A stretch of 64,000 nucleotides of DNA from Bilamarchaeum sp050303335 (GTDB taxonomy: Archaea > Micrarchaeota > Micrarchaeia > Anstonellales > Bilamarchaeaceae): contig JBNLBN010000001.1 of assembly GCA_050303335.1 (NCBI GenBank), positions 1-64,000 on the forward strand, read 5' to 3'. Position numbers and translations under genes: made by a program. The stretch's first letter is position 1, and each line of letters starts with the position of its first letter. This document shows positions 16,626 through 25,646 of this stretch, piece by piece. Under the pieces are notes generated by a model that was not told the origin of the DNA, searched no databases, and was given only the letters and a program-made list of their open reading frames with translations.

Positions 16626-18041
16626 TTAAATTGCATTTTTTATTTCAGGATAAAGATTTTCAAACTGCGAAAGCCAGTTTCTCCTCTCTTCTTTCAGTTC
16701 CTCTGTCAATTCCCTGTATCTTTGCGATGAATAGTGCCTTTCCGGATGAAATCTCGAAATATCCACCTCAGGGCAATGGTCGAGGATTTCATATCCCCAG
16801 TCCGGATCCTTCATCCACTTCACATTATTCTTTGCAATTTCCCTGAGGATTATTGCAGAATCATGCACTGTTATCTTCTCCTCGCCGTTTCCTCCCTCCC
16901 CGATTTTTCCGGTATTCAGAAGGTAGCACTGGATGTTCTTTAAAAGGTCATAGAACCTGTTTCCCTCATCTTCTTTCGGGCCTACAATAAACGGGTTGGT
17001 CCCAACGACTCTCCTTGGTTTTCCCGGCTCGATATCCGATGCAGAAGTTCCGACAGATTCCCCAAGCATAAAGAATGCTGCTCCCTGCTTCCTTGTTAGT
17101 TTTGCAACCGGGGGAACTATGGTATTCCTTCTAGTAATAAAGACTGCCATATCTACTTTTTCGAGATCCACATCTTTCGAAGTGCTTTCCATCTGGTTTC
17201 TTCTTACTACTGCCCGCCCGTTGCTCGTTAGGCTGTCATCGAAAAAATCCACATTGCCATCCTTTACCATCACGTTCTCAAGGATAGCCTCCTTCTTCCT
17301 CACTGCATCAAATATTATCGGCTCATTCTCGTTAAGGCCGATGGTCTTTACATAAAAGTTGTTCTCAGTTCCAAGGGCCCTTCCATTTTTCTGCAGAAGT
17401 ACGATGTCATCCTGGAGTATGGTGATCTTCTCAGTGAAGTGGTCATGGCAGGTAAGTGTTGTCTTTCCTGTTGCACTCAGACCGAACAGGAGCATTCCGA
17501 CAGATCCCATCCTCTTCGATCCTGCATGAAGTCCTAGGCCGCCCTCCTGTTTCATTTGGTACATGGCAAGCCTCAAATTTGCCATTTTCAATTCCCCTGC
17601 ATAGTCCGAACCGAGAATCAATGTCACTTTGCTTTCAACATCGCTGAGTATCATTGTCTGCGGCCAGTCCGGTATCACAATCGTCCTGAAATCCGGCTCT
17701 CCTGTTTCATCGAACAGGGTGCTTCTCCAAATGTATCCTACCCTGGCATACTTTTCAGGGACATATGCCCTGCAGTAGAACGGCCTGCTCCTGCATAGCG
17801 ACCCATCGATCCTAAGGAAGTGATTGTTCGAAATATACTCTAACACCTCAGCAATAGTCTTCTCCTGCTTCGGCGTGAAATCCCCTAAGACTACCTCGGT
17901 CTCACCCGCACTCCGCCTTCTTATCCTGCTCACGAAAGAGCGGCTCCCGAATTCAGTCTCTTCCCCGCCGCTGATCCTCTCCAGTTCGGCAAGGCCTATT
18001 ATTCTGGATCGCTGGTCTGCAAGCTTCCCAAGTTCCAACAT
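16626..18041 (-). CDS. pckA: ATP-dependent phosphoenolpyruvate carboxykinase
   Basis: 471 residues, cytosolic. It converts oxaloacetate and ATP to phosphoenolpyruvate, ADP and CO2, the entry to gluconeogenesis. The P-loop GLSATGKTTL is at 187-196, with the metal-binding Asp pair at 211-212 and the conserved LHAGS segment at 171-175. It is shorter than the usual 520-540 residues, mainly at the N-terminus. The ATP-dependent enzyme is more common in bacteria, while many archaea use the GTP form. It is divergent from rad50 with 51 bp between, so the promoters are back to back. With the gap gene at 35 kb it suggests gluconeogenic capacity. Confidence 0.9.
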   Translation of the reverse strand: MLELGKLADQRSRIIGLAELERISGGEETEFGSRSFVSRIRRRSAGETEVVLGDFTPKQEKTIAEVLEYISNNHFLRIDGSLCRSRPFYCRAYVPEKYARVGYIWRSTLFDETGEPDFRTIVIPDWPQTMILSDVESKVTLILGSDYAGELKMANLRLAMYQMKQEGGLGLHAGSKRMGSVGMLLFGLSATGKTTLTCHDHFTEKITILQDDIVLLQKNGRALGTENNFYVKTIGLNENEPIIFDAVRKKEAILENVMVKDGNVDFFDDSLTSNGRAVVRRNQMESTSKDVDLEKVDMAVFITRRNTIVPPVAKLTRKQGAAFFMLGESVGTSASDIEPGKPRRVVGTNPFIVGPKEDEGNRFYDLLKNIQCYLLNTGKIGEGGNGEEKITVHDSAIILREIAKNNVKWMKDPDWGYEILDHCPEVDISRFHPERHYSSQRYRELTEELKEERRNWLSQFENLYPEIKNAI

Positions 18042-18092
18042 GTCCCCATTCCTCAGTTTATTTTTTTATCCCTTGCATATAAAGAAATTTCA

Positions 18093-20351
18093 ATGATCGA
18101 TTCCATACGGCTAGTCAACTGGCGCTCTCACAAGGACAGCAGACTAGAATTCAGGAAAGGGACCAACCTGCTTATTGGAATCATGGGTGCCGGAAAATCA
18201 AGCGTCCTGGAAGCCATCGTGTTCTCGCTTTTCGGCACATTCCCTGCCCTTGAGAGGAGGAAAGTCAAACTGGAAAATCTTATCCGCCTGAATGAGCCTG
18301 AGGCAAAAATAGTAATTGAGTTCAGCTCCGGCGGATCAAAATACAGGGTGGAACGATCAGTCGGACGCAAGAAGACCTCGGCCGAGGTCTTTAAGGATGA
18401 AAACCTGGTCGAAAACGGCACTATTGCTGTAACAAACTACGTCGAATCAATCCTCCAGGTGGACTATGACCTCTTTAGCCGTGCGATCTACTCGGAACAG
18501 AACAACATCGAATATTTCCTCAATCTGGATCCAAGAAGGAGGAAGCAGGAGATAGACTCCCTCCTGGGTCTCGACAGGTTCGAGACTGCAAGGTCAAACC
18601 TCACATCAGTGATCGGAAGGATACGGGAAAGGAAGAAATCAATTACTTATGATCCATCCAGGCTCAGTGAGATAGAGGGGAAAATGGCCGATTCCCTTGA
18701 AAAGAGGAAAAAGGCAGAAGCGCAGCTTGCAGAAATCCGGCTTTCCCTGGAGCAGAAGGAAAAAATACTCAAGGAAGAAGAGAAAAAATTCAATGATCTA
18801 AAATCCATAAAGGGAAAGTTCGAAGAATTCCAAAAAGAGCAGATTCGGCTGAAAGCCCAGAAGGAATCGGCTGAAAAAGGCCTCGTTCCGGTTGACCAGG
18901 CTGAACTCGATTCTCTTTCAAGTTCGCTCGAGTCGCTTGAAAAGCAGAAGGCCGCCCTTTCGAGCGAAACGGAATCCCTCCTAAGAAGGATTTCCGGAAT
19001 TTCAAAAGAAATCGGTTCCATCCAATTTGAAATAAAAAATTCCCGTCAGCTAAAATCCAAGAGGGAAAAACTACTATCAGAACTAAAATCCATCCAAAAC
19101 GGATCCACTGAGGAATCATTGGCATCAATGCTTGAAGTGCTTGAAAAGCAGGTAATCGAGCTTGCTTCTGAAAAGAGATCCATCGAGTCGTCCGTAATCG
19201 AGACACTCGACATCATGAAGAACCTGAAGCCTGGATCTTCCAACTGCCCTTTCTGCTCAACACCTCTAAACGATCACTCGATAGAAAACATCCGTTCTGA
19301 AAAGGAAAAATTCATAGAGGAATCCAAAAAGAAGGCCCAGGAAATCGAAAAATCTATCGCAGATGCAACCAAAGCCAAGCTGGACATTCAAAAAAAGGCA
19401 GACCAGATCCGCTCTCTTAAGAATTCTATTAATTCAATCCAGATTACGGATGAAGTGCCGATGCTGCAAAAAGAGGAGGGGCTTTTGGGAGAGCTGAAAA
19501 CGCTTGAAGAGAAAAAATCAGCACAGACAAAGAAACAACATGAACTCCAGGAAAGCGTCTCCCTTGTAAAAGAAAAAAAGAGCAAGCTCGTGGAGATGAA
19601 ATCCCGGAACGAACTCCTGCAGGAGATAAACCTGAAAATTGCCTCTCTTGTTCCAGTGGAATTCGACCCTGCTGCATATGAAAGATCGGCATCCGGGCTT
19701 GAAAAAACAAGAATAGAACTGCAGAAACTTGTGGGAAGCCTGGAATCAATAAACCCTCAGATCCGGATGCTTGGCGATATGCTTTCGCACCTTGAAAGGG
19801 AACACTCGATGCTCAAGAATATGGAGCGCGAGTCGAAACTCGTTTCAAGGATGGAAGAGGATTCCTCCATATACAGGAATGTTCTCCTGGAAACGCAGAC
19901 CGGCATGAGAAAAAGCCTAATCGAAGCCATCAACGACGCACTAAACGAGCTGTGGCCGGTCTTCTATCCATACAACAACTATTCTGCACTGAGACTGAAT
20001 GTAACGGACAAGGACTATTCCTTCGAGGTCTTTGACGGAGCATGGAAGCCCCTTGATCTGGTTGCAAGCGGCGGGGAGCGCGCATCAGCGGCACTGACGC
20101 TCCGCGTAGCGCTTGCAATGGTTCTTACCCCGAACCTCAGCTGGCTGATCCTGGATGAGCCGACACACAACCTGGACAAAAATGCAGTGGAATCCCTGTC
20201 TTCTGCACTTCAGTACAAGGTTCCGGAAGTAGTGGACCAGGTTTTCCTGATCACCCATGACGAGGGATTCATAGGGACAGACTTTGCAATGAGCTACAAG
20301 CTGTCCAGGGACAAGGAAAACAACATGGAAACGGAATTAGAGATTATCTAG
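18093..20351 (+). CDS. rad50: Rad50/SbcC-type SMC ATPase
   Basis: 752 residues. N-terminal Walker A GIMGAGKSS is at 29-37, followed by a long coiled coil interrupted by a zinc hook CPFC at 385-388, a return coiled coil, the ABC signature ASGGERAS at 658-665 and Walker B ending LDEPT at 687-691. This order defines Rad50, which works with the nuclease Mre11 in double-strand break repair. It is shorter than typical archaeal Rad50 (about 880), mainly from shorter coils. No mre11, herA or nurA gene is adjacent, unlike the common archaeal cluster. The 3' end overlaps the convergent gene by 4 bases. Confidence 0.88.
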   Translation: MIDSIRLVNWRSHKDSRLEFRKGTNLLIGIMGAGKSSVLEAIVFSLFGTFPALERRKVKLENLIRLNEPEAKIVIEFSSGGSKYRVERSVGRKKTSAEVFKDENLVENGTIAVTNYVESILQVDYDLFSRAIYSEQNNIEYFLNLDPRRRKQEIDSLLGLDRFETARSNLTSVIGRIRERKKSITYDPSRLSEIEGKMADSLEKRKKAEAQLAEIRLSLEQKEKILKEEEKKFNDLKSIKGKFEEFQKEQIRLKAQKESAEKGLVPVDQAELDSLSSSLESLEKQKAALSSETESLLRRISGISKEIGSIQFEIKNSRQLKSKREKLLSELKSIQNGSTEESLASMLEVLEKQVIELASEKRSIESSVIETLDIMKNLKPGSSNCPFCSTPLNDHSIENIRSEKEKFIEESKKKAQEIEKSIADATKAKLDIQKKADQIRSLKNSINSIQITDEVPMLQKEEGLLGELKTLEEKKSAQTKKQHELQESVSLVKEKKSKLVEMKSRNELLQEINLKIASLVPVEFDPAAYERSASGLEKTRIELQKLVGSLESINPQIRMLGDMLSHLEREHSMLKNMERESKLVSRMEEDSSIYRNVLLETQTGMRKSLIEAINDALNELWPVFYPYNNYSALRLNVTDKDYSFEVFDGAWKPLDLVASGGERASAALTLRVALAMVLTPNLSWLILDEPTHNLDKNAVESLSSALQYKVPEVVDQVFLITHDEGFIGTDFAMSYKLSRDKENNMETELEII

Positions 20352-21214
20352 TTGTATATTTCCTCTTCTATTCTGTCAACAATATCAATCTGCTCGTTTG
20401 GTTTTTTGCCGGTCTTCTGCTCGTACCATTCATTGCAGCTCTTCTCGTTTGCTCCGGCATATGTTGCAACAGAAACGTAAATATCGTCCTTTGATGCGAC
20501 TCCTATTGCATAAAGGTACTGCAGTATTGCCTTGAACTCGTCGATTACATAAGCCCTCCTTCTGGAGACCCGAAGCCTCCTTAGGTCTGTGAGCTTAATG
20601 TCGTCTCGGCCAAGAAGTATGTTGTTGAGCGTGAATCTTCCGATAATAAGGCTGTTTGAGTGGAGCTCTGAAATCTTTTCAGTCACCATCTCCATAAGTT
20701 TCGATTTGCTTGCTGAATCAAGGTTGTCAACATCAACGAGGTTGATTCCTCCCTTTGCGATCCTTTTGTCGAATGCCCAGCTTTCCGAGTCGACCTTTGA
20801 TATAGTATAATCCGATCCTGCTACCGTCCTGAGATAGCCGATCACGTGCTCTACAATCCCCTTTATCCTTCCGTAGGCATTGTAGATGGCCCTTGCGATC
20901 TCCTTTACTGTCTTCCTGAGAAGATATGTCCTTCCGTTGTGGACAAATGAGATGCTGTCTGCGCCGTCCCTTGCATTGATGCGGAACATGTTCTGGAGGT
21001 CCTCGCCCTCCCTGAATTCGATCTTCTTTACTTTGATGCTGGGTGAATTTACCGCTCCCCATTCATAGTCAATCCTGACACTACCTTCCTCTGTTGATTT
21101 TTTTGAGGAAACTGGGACTTCTTTAGTAAATTCAGGCAGCTCGTAGTCATCAGACTTTACGAGTTCCTCTTTCTTATTCTCGTTCATACGCATTACGTAA
21201 TCTGGTTTTTTCAT
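20348..21214 (-). CDS. kinase-fold protein lacking the catalytic Asp (pseudokinase)
   Basis: 288 residues from ATG 21214, chosen because of an AGGTG ribosome binding site and a TATA-like AGTATAAATA upstream. A GTG at 21262 would add 16 residues. The region about 184-235 reads like the catalytic loop and DFG region of Bud32/RIO-type kinases: a Leu-His pair, a hydrophobic strand, then GRFTLNNILL where kinases have GDLxxxNILL, then IKLTD where kinases have IKLIDF. The general-base Asp is replaced by Arg, while the Asn and the metal Asp are kept. The homology is my reading of the motifs. Position after PCNA suggests a replication-linked role. Confidence 0.5.
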   Translation of the reverse strand: MKKPDYVMRMNENKKEELVKSDDYELPEFTKEVPVSSKKSTEEGSVRIDYEWGAVNSPSIKVKKIEFREGEDLQNMFRINARDGADSISFVHNGRTYLLRKTVKEIARAIYNAYGRIKGIVEHVIGYLRTVAGSDYTISKVDSESWAFDKRIAKGGINLVDVDNLDSASKSKLMEMVTEKISELHSNSLIIGRFTLNNILLGRDDIKLTDLRRLRVSRRRAYVIDEFKAILQYLYAIGVASKDDIYVSVATYAGANEKSCNEWYEQKTGKKPNEQIDIVDRIEEEIYN

Positions 21215-21288
21215 TGCTTGGGACACCTGTCTTTTTTGACCTGTATTTATACTTTCTGCCACAAACTATTTTTAAATCTGCGTATAAT

Positions 21289-22032
21289 TTACTCGGTCTC
21301 GATTCTGGGTGCCAAATAGTATACGACGTGGGCTCCCTCGATGTCATATTCGAGTTTCAGCGGCCTGTCAGTCTCCAGGTTGATTCTGACCAAGGAACTT
21401 GAACTTGTCGCCTTGACCATGTCTTCCAGGTACTGGAGGGGGAATGTAGCTTTTGCCCCTGATTGGGTTGTGATTTCGGATACGTCAGGGCCCCCTTTTT
21501 CGAATTCTGCCTTGACATCGCCGTTTTCGCCCCTCACATCAACTATGAACTGCTCCGGGGACAGGTGCAGCCTTACGTGGGAACTGATCAATTTGGCGTC
21601 CTTAAGCGTTTCCTTTATGGCATCTGCTTTGACGACTGCGAAATTGCTGAATTCGATTTTAGGTTCCTTCTGTACCCTGTCTCCCGTCTCGATCAATGGC
21701 ACCTTGAAAGTCCTCTTGTGCTTTTCGCCGATAAATCTGACAACGAGCCTCCCCTCTTCAGTTGAAAGTTCAGCCTTCTCGCCCCTTTTTCCTCTGGAAA
21801 GGACGTTCGAGAGCTGGCTTATATCCACACCGAGCTTCATCTCTTCAGGAACGGAATATTCGACGAATGCCTCCTTGGGCATACGGAATGATACCATGGA
21901 TATCTGAGACGGGTCCATGGCCTTGAAGTTGAGCCCCTCGTTTCCGAGTTCGAACTGGCCCTCTTCAACAAGACAGACAATAGAATCGATTGCTGATTTC
22001 AATGCTGGTGCATCCTGAATCACTAATTTCAT
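21289..22032 (-). CDS. pcn: DNA polymerase sliding clamp PCNA
   Basis: 247 residues, the normal PCNA length. The N-terminus (MKLVIQDAPALKSAI), the GLNFKAMDPSQISMV segment and the C-terminal KLEYDIEGAHVVYYLAPRIE stretch are all typical. It forms a trimeric ring around DNA that tethers polymerases, FEN1, ligase and other partners. ATG 22032 is preceded by GGGAGGT, which decides this start over an upstream in-frame codon. A divergent leaderless small gene begins 98 bp upstream. Confidence 0.95.
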   Translation of the reverse strand: MKLVIQDAPALKSAIDSIVCLVEEGQFELGNEGLNFKAMDPSQISMVSFRMPKEAFVEYSVPEEMKLGVDISQLSNVLSRGKRGEKAELSTEEGRLVVRFIGEKHKRTFKVPLIETGDRVQKEPKIEFSNFAVVKADAIKETLKDAKLISSHVRLHLSPEQFIVDVRGENGDVKAEFEKGGPDVSEITTQSGAKATFPLQYLEDMVKATSSSSLVRINLETDRPLKLEYDIEGAHVVYYLAPRIETE

Positions 22033-22130
22033 AGAAACCTCCCGTATACTAATCCGAGATAACACTATTAAGCCTTGCGCCTGAACAGAAGATACACATT
22101 ATTATATACTGTTTTGACATAATTACTCAC

Positions 22131-22448
22131 ATGAATGGTCAAAGGTTCAGGGTAGTCCCTCCATCACGAAGAACCGATCCGGCATCGCTGGAAAGATTCA
22201 GCGGCGACCTTCTAGCTTCAGACAGGAATCCCACGCAAAACCTCCAAATGGCACGCGACCGGTATGCTTATGAACTGGGGAAGCTAGGCCCCAACGGCAA
22301 AGAACTCGTCCAAAATGCAAAAGAAGCCCGGAAAAAAGGTATCGATCCCCAGACAGAGCAGGATTTCCATGCAAGGCAACTTCTGGAACTCGGCGAACTG
22401 ATAGATCAGCTCCAGAGCGCCGTGGATCTTTCAGCCAAAGTTAAATAG
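22131..22448 (+). CDS. small basic cytosolic protein, function unknown
   Basis: 105 residues, charged, mostly helical after a Pro/Arg-rich N-terminus, with no signal peptide or membrane helix. A TATA-like ATTATATA at about 22104-22111 lies about 25 bases before the ATG, so the gene is probably leaderless and independently transcribed. No recognisable family. It sits between the PCNA promoter and a candidate guide RNA gene. The codon pattern is normal for the window. Confidence 0.6.
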   Translation: MNGQRFRVVPPSRRTDPASLERFSGDLLASDRNPTQNLQMARDRYAYELGKLGPNGKELVQNAKEARKKGIDPQTEQDFHARQLLELGELIDQLQSAVDLSAKVK

Positions 22449-22449
22449 C

Positions 22450-22511
22450 GGCAACTCGGTAGCTACTCTTGTCATCATCAATCAGTCTGGGACGGTGTCG
22501 TCATCGTTGCC
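22450..22511 (-). ncRNA. C/D box small guide RNA
   Basis: Minus-strand order from 22511: stem GGCAAC, C box ATGACGA (22504-22498), 12-base guide, D' box CTGA (22485-22482), 3 bases, C' box ATGATGA (22478-22472), 12-base guide, D box CCGA (22459-22456), stem GTTGCC (22455-22450). The 62-base length, two 12-base guides and perfect 6-bp terminal stem match archaeal 2'-O-methylation guides. C box position 5 and D box position 2, which normally pair as U-U in the kink-turn, are both C here, as expected for a paired change. A TATA-like ATATTTAAAT lies about 25 bases upstream. Confidence 0.7.
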
Positions 22512-22534
22512 AATTATATTGATCAATCCCCACA

Positions 22535-22544
22535 TTTAAATATC
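22535..22544. promoter_or_regulatory. symmetrical TATA box usable in both directions
   Basis: ATTTAAATAT sits about 25 bases before the candidate guide RNA end at 22511 on the minus strand and about 25-30 bases before the leaderless ATG at 22568 on the plus strand. Its symmetry would let TBP bind in either orientation. Direction would then be set by flanking BRE elements. Confidence 0.4.
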
Positions 22545-22567
22545 CTTCTTATCAAATTGACAAAAAT

Positions 22568-23176
22568 ATGGCCAGGTCGAATACCAAAACAGATATCCGT
22601 ACCGCTGTTCTTCCGAGAGTGAGGTCGACGTTCGCTGATCTTAGCCTTACAGAGGGAATCCTTAAGATGAGCAGTTGCAGCCAGACGCTTGATATTGCTC
22701 GGATTCTTGTCGAACTTAACTCTCCGACCGATCTTGATCGGGCAGTAGAAGACCTCAAAACACAAGGGGCCACAATAGATGATGATCTTTTCAGGCTAAG
22801 CGCAAAGGCCTCGCCGGAAATTAAGGACCGCATCTCAGAAATTCTCCTCTCGGGCTTAATTATGGAGCCTTCTAACCTTATAGGTGCAGCGGCCATACTT
22901 GTGTTTTCCGAGAATGATGGTGACCCGGCGGCGCTTGCCATACTTGCAGACATGCCCCATGAAGAATGCCGTGAACTTTTGTATGCTCTTCACAGGCAAA
23001 AACTAGTATCTAATGATGATCTTGAATCTCTTCTTGATGACAATCATTTCACTTCCACGGCTGTACATAAGCTGAGCAGCAATCCGCCAAGGGACGAGAG
23101 CGGCCCGAAAACCGAACCTCCAACAGGCTTTGATGAAAAAACAATAAGAATCGACAGGAAGAAACTTACTCGCTGA
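22568..23176 (+). CDS. HEAT-like helical protein, function unknown
   Basis: 202 residues, soluble. Helical pairs between about 25 and 160 (for example LDIARILVELNSPTDLDRAVEDL and PAALAILADMPHEECRELLYAL) resemble alpha-solenoid repeats. The C-terminal 40 residues are Pro-, Lys- and Arg-rich and probably disordered. The leaderless start follows the symmetrical TATA box. It overlaps the convergent deaminase gene by 11 bases. No catalytic motif or named family was recognised. Confidence 0.6.
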   Translation: MARSNTKTDIRTAVLPRVRSTFADLSLTEGILKMSSCSQTLDIARILVELNSPTDLDRAVEDLKTQGATIDDDLFRLSAKASPEIKDRISEILLSGLIMEPSNLIGAAAILVFSENDGDPAALAILADMPHEECRELLYALHRQKLVSNDDLESLLDDNHFTSTAVHKLSSNPPRDESGPKTEPPTGFDEKTIRIDRKKLTR

Positions 23177-24170
23177 TTTTCCTGACTATTATACCTGCTT
23201 CCTTCAACAGCTTCAGCGGCACTTCTCCCAGCGGATAATCCGCATTGTACACCACTTCCTTGATCCCTGCATTGAGAATCATCTTCGTGCAGAGCAGGCA
23301 GGGGGAAAAAGTGGTATAGATCGTCGCATCCTTGATGCTGATCCCGTGGTAGCTTGCCTGGACGATAGCGTTCTCCTCGCCGTGGCTGCAGTAGCACTCG
23401 CTCAGGTTTTTGCCTCCGTCTGAAAAGCTGTTGCATCTCGGGCATCCGCCTTCGGAGCAGTTTTTCGTTCCCCTAGGTGTCCCGTTGTATCCTGTAGAAA
23501 TGATCCTCTTGTCCTTTACTATGATTGCAGCAACCTTCCTCTTCACGCAGTTGCTTCTTGATGCAACGACCTTTGCGATCCTCATGAAATACTCGTCCCA
23601 GCTTGGCCGGACGAGCTTGAACTCCCCTGAAATCCCGGAAAGGGCCCCATCGATCTTCTGATATAGGTCCTCAAGGGCCCCATCATTTTCAACCTTCTTG
23701 TCTGCAAGCTTGGCAGTTTCTGCAAGGTTCTGCTTGGTCTTGTCCTCGTTTTCGAACTCAAGCTTCTCAAACTTATCAAAATCTTCAAGGGTCTTTGGGT
23801 CCTCCTCACGGTTCCTGGATTTTATCCTCTCAAACCGTATCGCAGAAGGCGCTGTGACGTATACCAGGTAAAACCTTCCGAGTTTCCTCAGTTCCTCCAC
23901 TTCAGCAGGATTCCTGATGGAATCGATGACATAATTCTTGTCGTCCTGAATCTTCTGCGCGATCATTTTTCCCAGGGCGCCAGGGCCAAGCGATTCCCGC
24001 AGCTGGTTTCCCTTCTTTACTAGGTTTTCCCTTGTAACCGGAATTCCCTGTTCCTTGCACTGCTCGCGGATGATATCAGACAATGAATAGTAGTAGAAGC
24101 TCTTTTTCACAAGATAATCGGCAACCGTGCTTTTGCCCGCACAGTTTTCGCCTGTAAGACCAATGATCAT
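23166..24170 (-). CDS. P-loop kinase-like and dCMP deaminase-like fusion protein
   Basis: 334 residues with two domains. The N-terminal half (1-175) begins IGLTGENCAGKST, a P-loop as in dephospho-CoA kinase/adenylate-kinase-like nucleotide kinases. The C-terminal half (about 185-330) is a zinc deaminase: HGEENA gives the His ligand and catalytic Glu and SPCLLC gives the two Cys ligands. An extra Cys/His cluster (about 243-262) is typical of dCMP deaminases. dCMP deaminase makes dUMP for thymidylate synthesis, and the kinase domain may act on or bind the nucleotide. This domain pair is seen in other archaea and in eukaryotic DCTD-like proteins. Convergent overlap with the upstream-listed helical gene. 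Confidence 0.8.
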   Translation of the reverse strand: MIIGLTGENCAGKSTVADYLVKKSFYYYSLSDIIREQCKEQGIPVTRENLVKKGNQLRESLGPGALGKMIAQKIQDDKNYVIDSIRNPAEVEELRKLGRFYLVYVTAPSAIRFERIKSRNREEDPKTLEDFDKFEKLEFENEDKTKQNLAETAKLADKKVENDGALEDLYQKIDGALSGISGEFKLVRPSWDEYFMRIAKVVASRSNCVKRKVAAIIVKDKRIISTGYNGTPRGTKNCSEGGCPRCNSFSDGGKNLSECYCSHGEENAIVQASYHGISIKDATIYTTFSPCLLCTKMILNAGIKEVVYNADYPLGEVPLKLLKEAGIIVRKISE

Positions 24171-24202
24171 AAAGGTAAAATTGGCCTCAAATCGTTAAAT
24201 AG

Positions 24203-25096
24203 CTATCGAACCGCGGTTTCCCTCTCGATCATGCCTGAAAGCGCTTCCCTTGCATCACCTTCGATGTTCTTAAGAACAAGCGATGCCGCAGTCTTCGAGG
24301 AATTGTAGTTGATAGCCCCTGTCCTCTCAAGGTTCCTCCAGCACCTGCTTAACGTCCTGAAGTCATGTTTCGAAAGATTCAATCCAGAAAATATCTTCTC
24401 CATTGTTATCCTGTTTGCACCGATGAACGCCTTTCCTGATCCAAGATGGAACCGGTCTGCAAGCCGCCGGTACATTTTCTCCTCGTCCATTGTCTGTTTT
24501 TCCTTTTTCACCTTGGCCGGCCTGACACTCTGCACTCCTGATTTCGGTTCCGGATCGGTCTTTTCTGGAAATTCCACCCGGTGTGCGATGTTCCTCTTCC
24601 GGATTACCCTCCAAAGGGGGCGGTCCGCTCTTTTCAATTCATGCATCGAGGAGATCCCTTTTTCAGATACGAAGGAATTCGCCATTTTAAGTATCTGCTC
24701 GGTTGTCTTGAAATCCCAGGTTCCGATTATCCTTTCTGTCGGCCTTATAACAGGTTCCTCGCCCTGAGGCTCATTTATCGTGATCTCCTGCGGGGCTGGT
24801 TTCGGCGGGCTCCTGATTATCGTCTCGGTCATCGGGACCACCCTGAGCGTAGCGGCTCTTTTTGCGAATTCTATCCTGTTCCAGATCTCAGGTGAATTCT
24901 CCCTCTTCTGAACTGCCCTGAAGAATCCTGAATGCCTGTCTTTTGCCTGGTTTTTGCTGCAGATCCCTTTTTCCTGGCACTGCCTGCTCCCTTCACGAAT
25001 AAGTTCAGGATCTGTCATAGCAGCCCAGTTGGTATATTGCCTTTTTGCCTCTACTCTTGCAGTAATTTGCCTGGCTGCTAAAGTGTTGGCTCTCAT
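24203..25096 (-). CDS. protein with two internal helix-turn-helix-like repeats
   Basis: 297 residues from ATG 25096. A TATA-like box (about 25117-25124) upstream supports this start over in-frame codons that would extend it to 25177. Two related segments are visible: about residues 40-80 and 155-190, both with EKGI-S followed by charged residues, a W/F-R-x-(V/I) core and an R-x-EF end. They are joined by a Pro-rich linker. A third helical domain (about 215-297) ends the protein. Repeats like this occur in DNA-binding modules near homing endonucleases, but I cannot assign a family. Basic throughout, probably nucleic-acid binding (inference). Confidence 0.6.
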   Translation of the reverse strand: MRANTLAARQITARVEAKRQYTNWAAMTDPELIREGSRQCQEKGICSKNQAKDRHSGFFRAVQKRENSPEIWNRIEFAKRAATLRVVPMTETIIRSPPKPAPQEITINEPQGEEPVIRPTERIIGTWDFKTTEQILKMANSFVSEKGISSMHELKRADRPLWRVIRKRNIAHRVEFPEKTDPEPKSGVQSVRPAKVKKEKQTMDEEKMYRRLADRFHLGSGKAFIGANRITMEKIFSGLNLSKHDFRTLSRCWRNLERTGAINYNSSKTAASLVLKNIEGDAREALSGMIERETAVR

Positions 25097-25097
25097 G

Positions 25098-25646
25098 TTA
25101 CAGATGGTGTTTTCTTGTCTTTTTAAACCTTTGTAACAGGTCGGTGTGGACAATAGCCAGGAAGAAACCCACGACAATCGCTCTTATTGTAGTGCTCCAG
25201 AACAGATCATTGAAAGGCAGGCCGCAAAGCGGTAAAAACCAGCTGCTAAAGCCCGAAAAATGCCCTATGGCAAGAGAATAGAACACAGCCAATGGAAACA
25301 CCTGCGGCGCCTTCTTCTTGCTTAGGATAAGCACCACCCCCGCCCAGAGCGATATCCACAGGATCGATGCAATAGCTGCCCCGAATGGCCCTGTCTCTAA
25401 AAAAAGCCTTGCAAGAGGGTTCCCCTCATTTGCCGGATTAAACAAGGTTCCCCTGACCGTAATGAGGATGTCAAGGGTTCCAAAAATGATCCAGAGGGCT
25501 ATGGGGACAACGAAAGGTTCAAGTTTGACCCCGAACCTCCTGTAAATTGCTATCCATCCTATAATCGATGCCGCAACAGCAATTGCTGTTACCATCTGGA
25601 ATGTAAATGTCTCTCCTGTGCCCAGGATGCTGTCATAGATGCACAT
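25098..25646 (-). CDS. polytopic membrane protein, function unknown
   Basis: 182 residues with about five membrane helices. Conserved-looking polar residues sit within helices (a TLDILITVRGT segment and FNPANEGNPLARLF in a loop). The loop pattern is reminiscent of DUF5658-like membrane proteins, though this is uncertain. Its ATG overlaps the stop of pelA (TGATG), so it is translated with Pelota. The next gene begins immediately after, with its own promoter inside this coding region. Confidence 0.6.
   Translation of the reverse strand: MCIYDSILGTGETFTFQMVTAIAVAASIIGWIAIYRRFGVKLEPFVVPIALWIIFGTLDILITVRGTLFNPANEGNPLARLFLETGPFGAAIASILWISLWAGVVLILSKKKAPQVFPLAVFYSLAIGHFSGFSSWFLPLCGLPFNDLFWSTTIRAIVVGFFLAIVHTDLLQRFKKTRKHHL

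Noticed and set aside
16464..16730. 88-codon plus-strand frame between two minus-strand genes
   Set aside because: No ribosome binding site or correctly placed TATA box, composition unlike neighbours, and it runs into pckA. The space is better explained by the candidate guide RNA.
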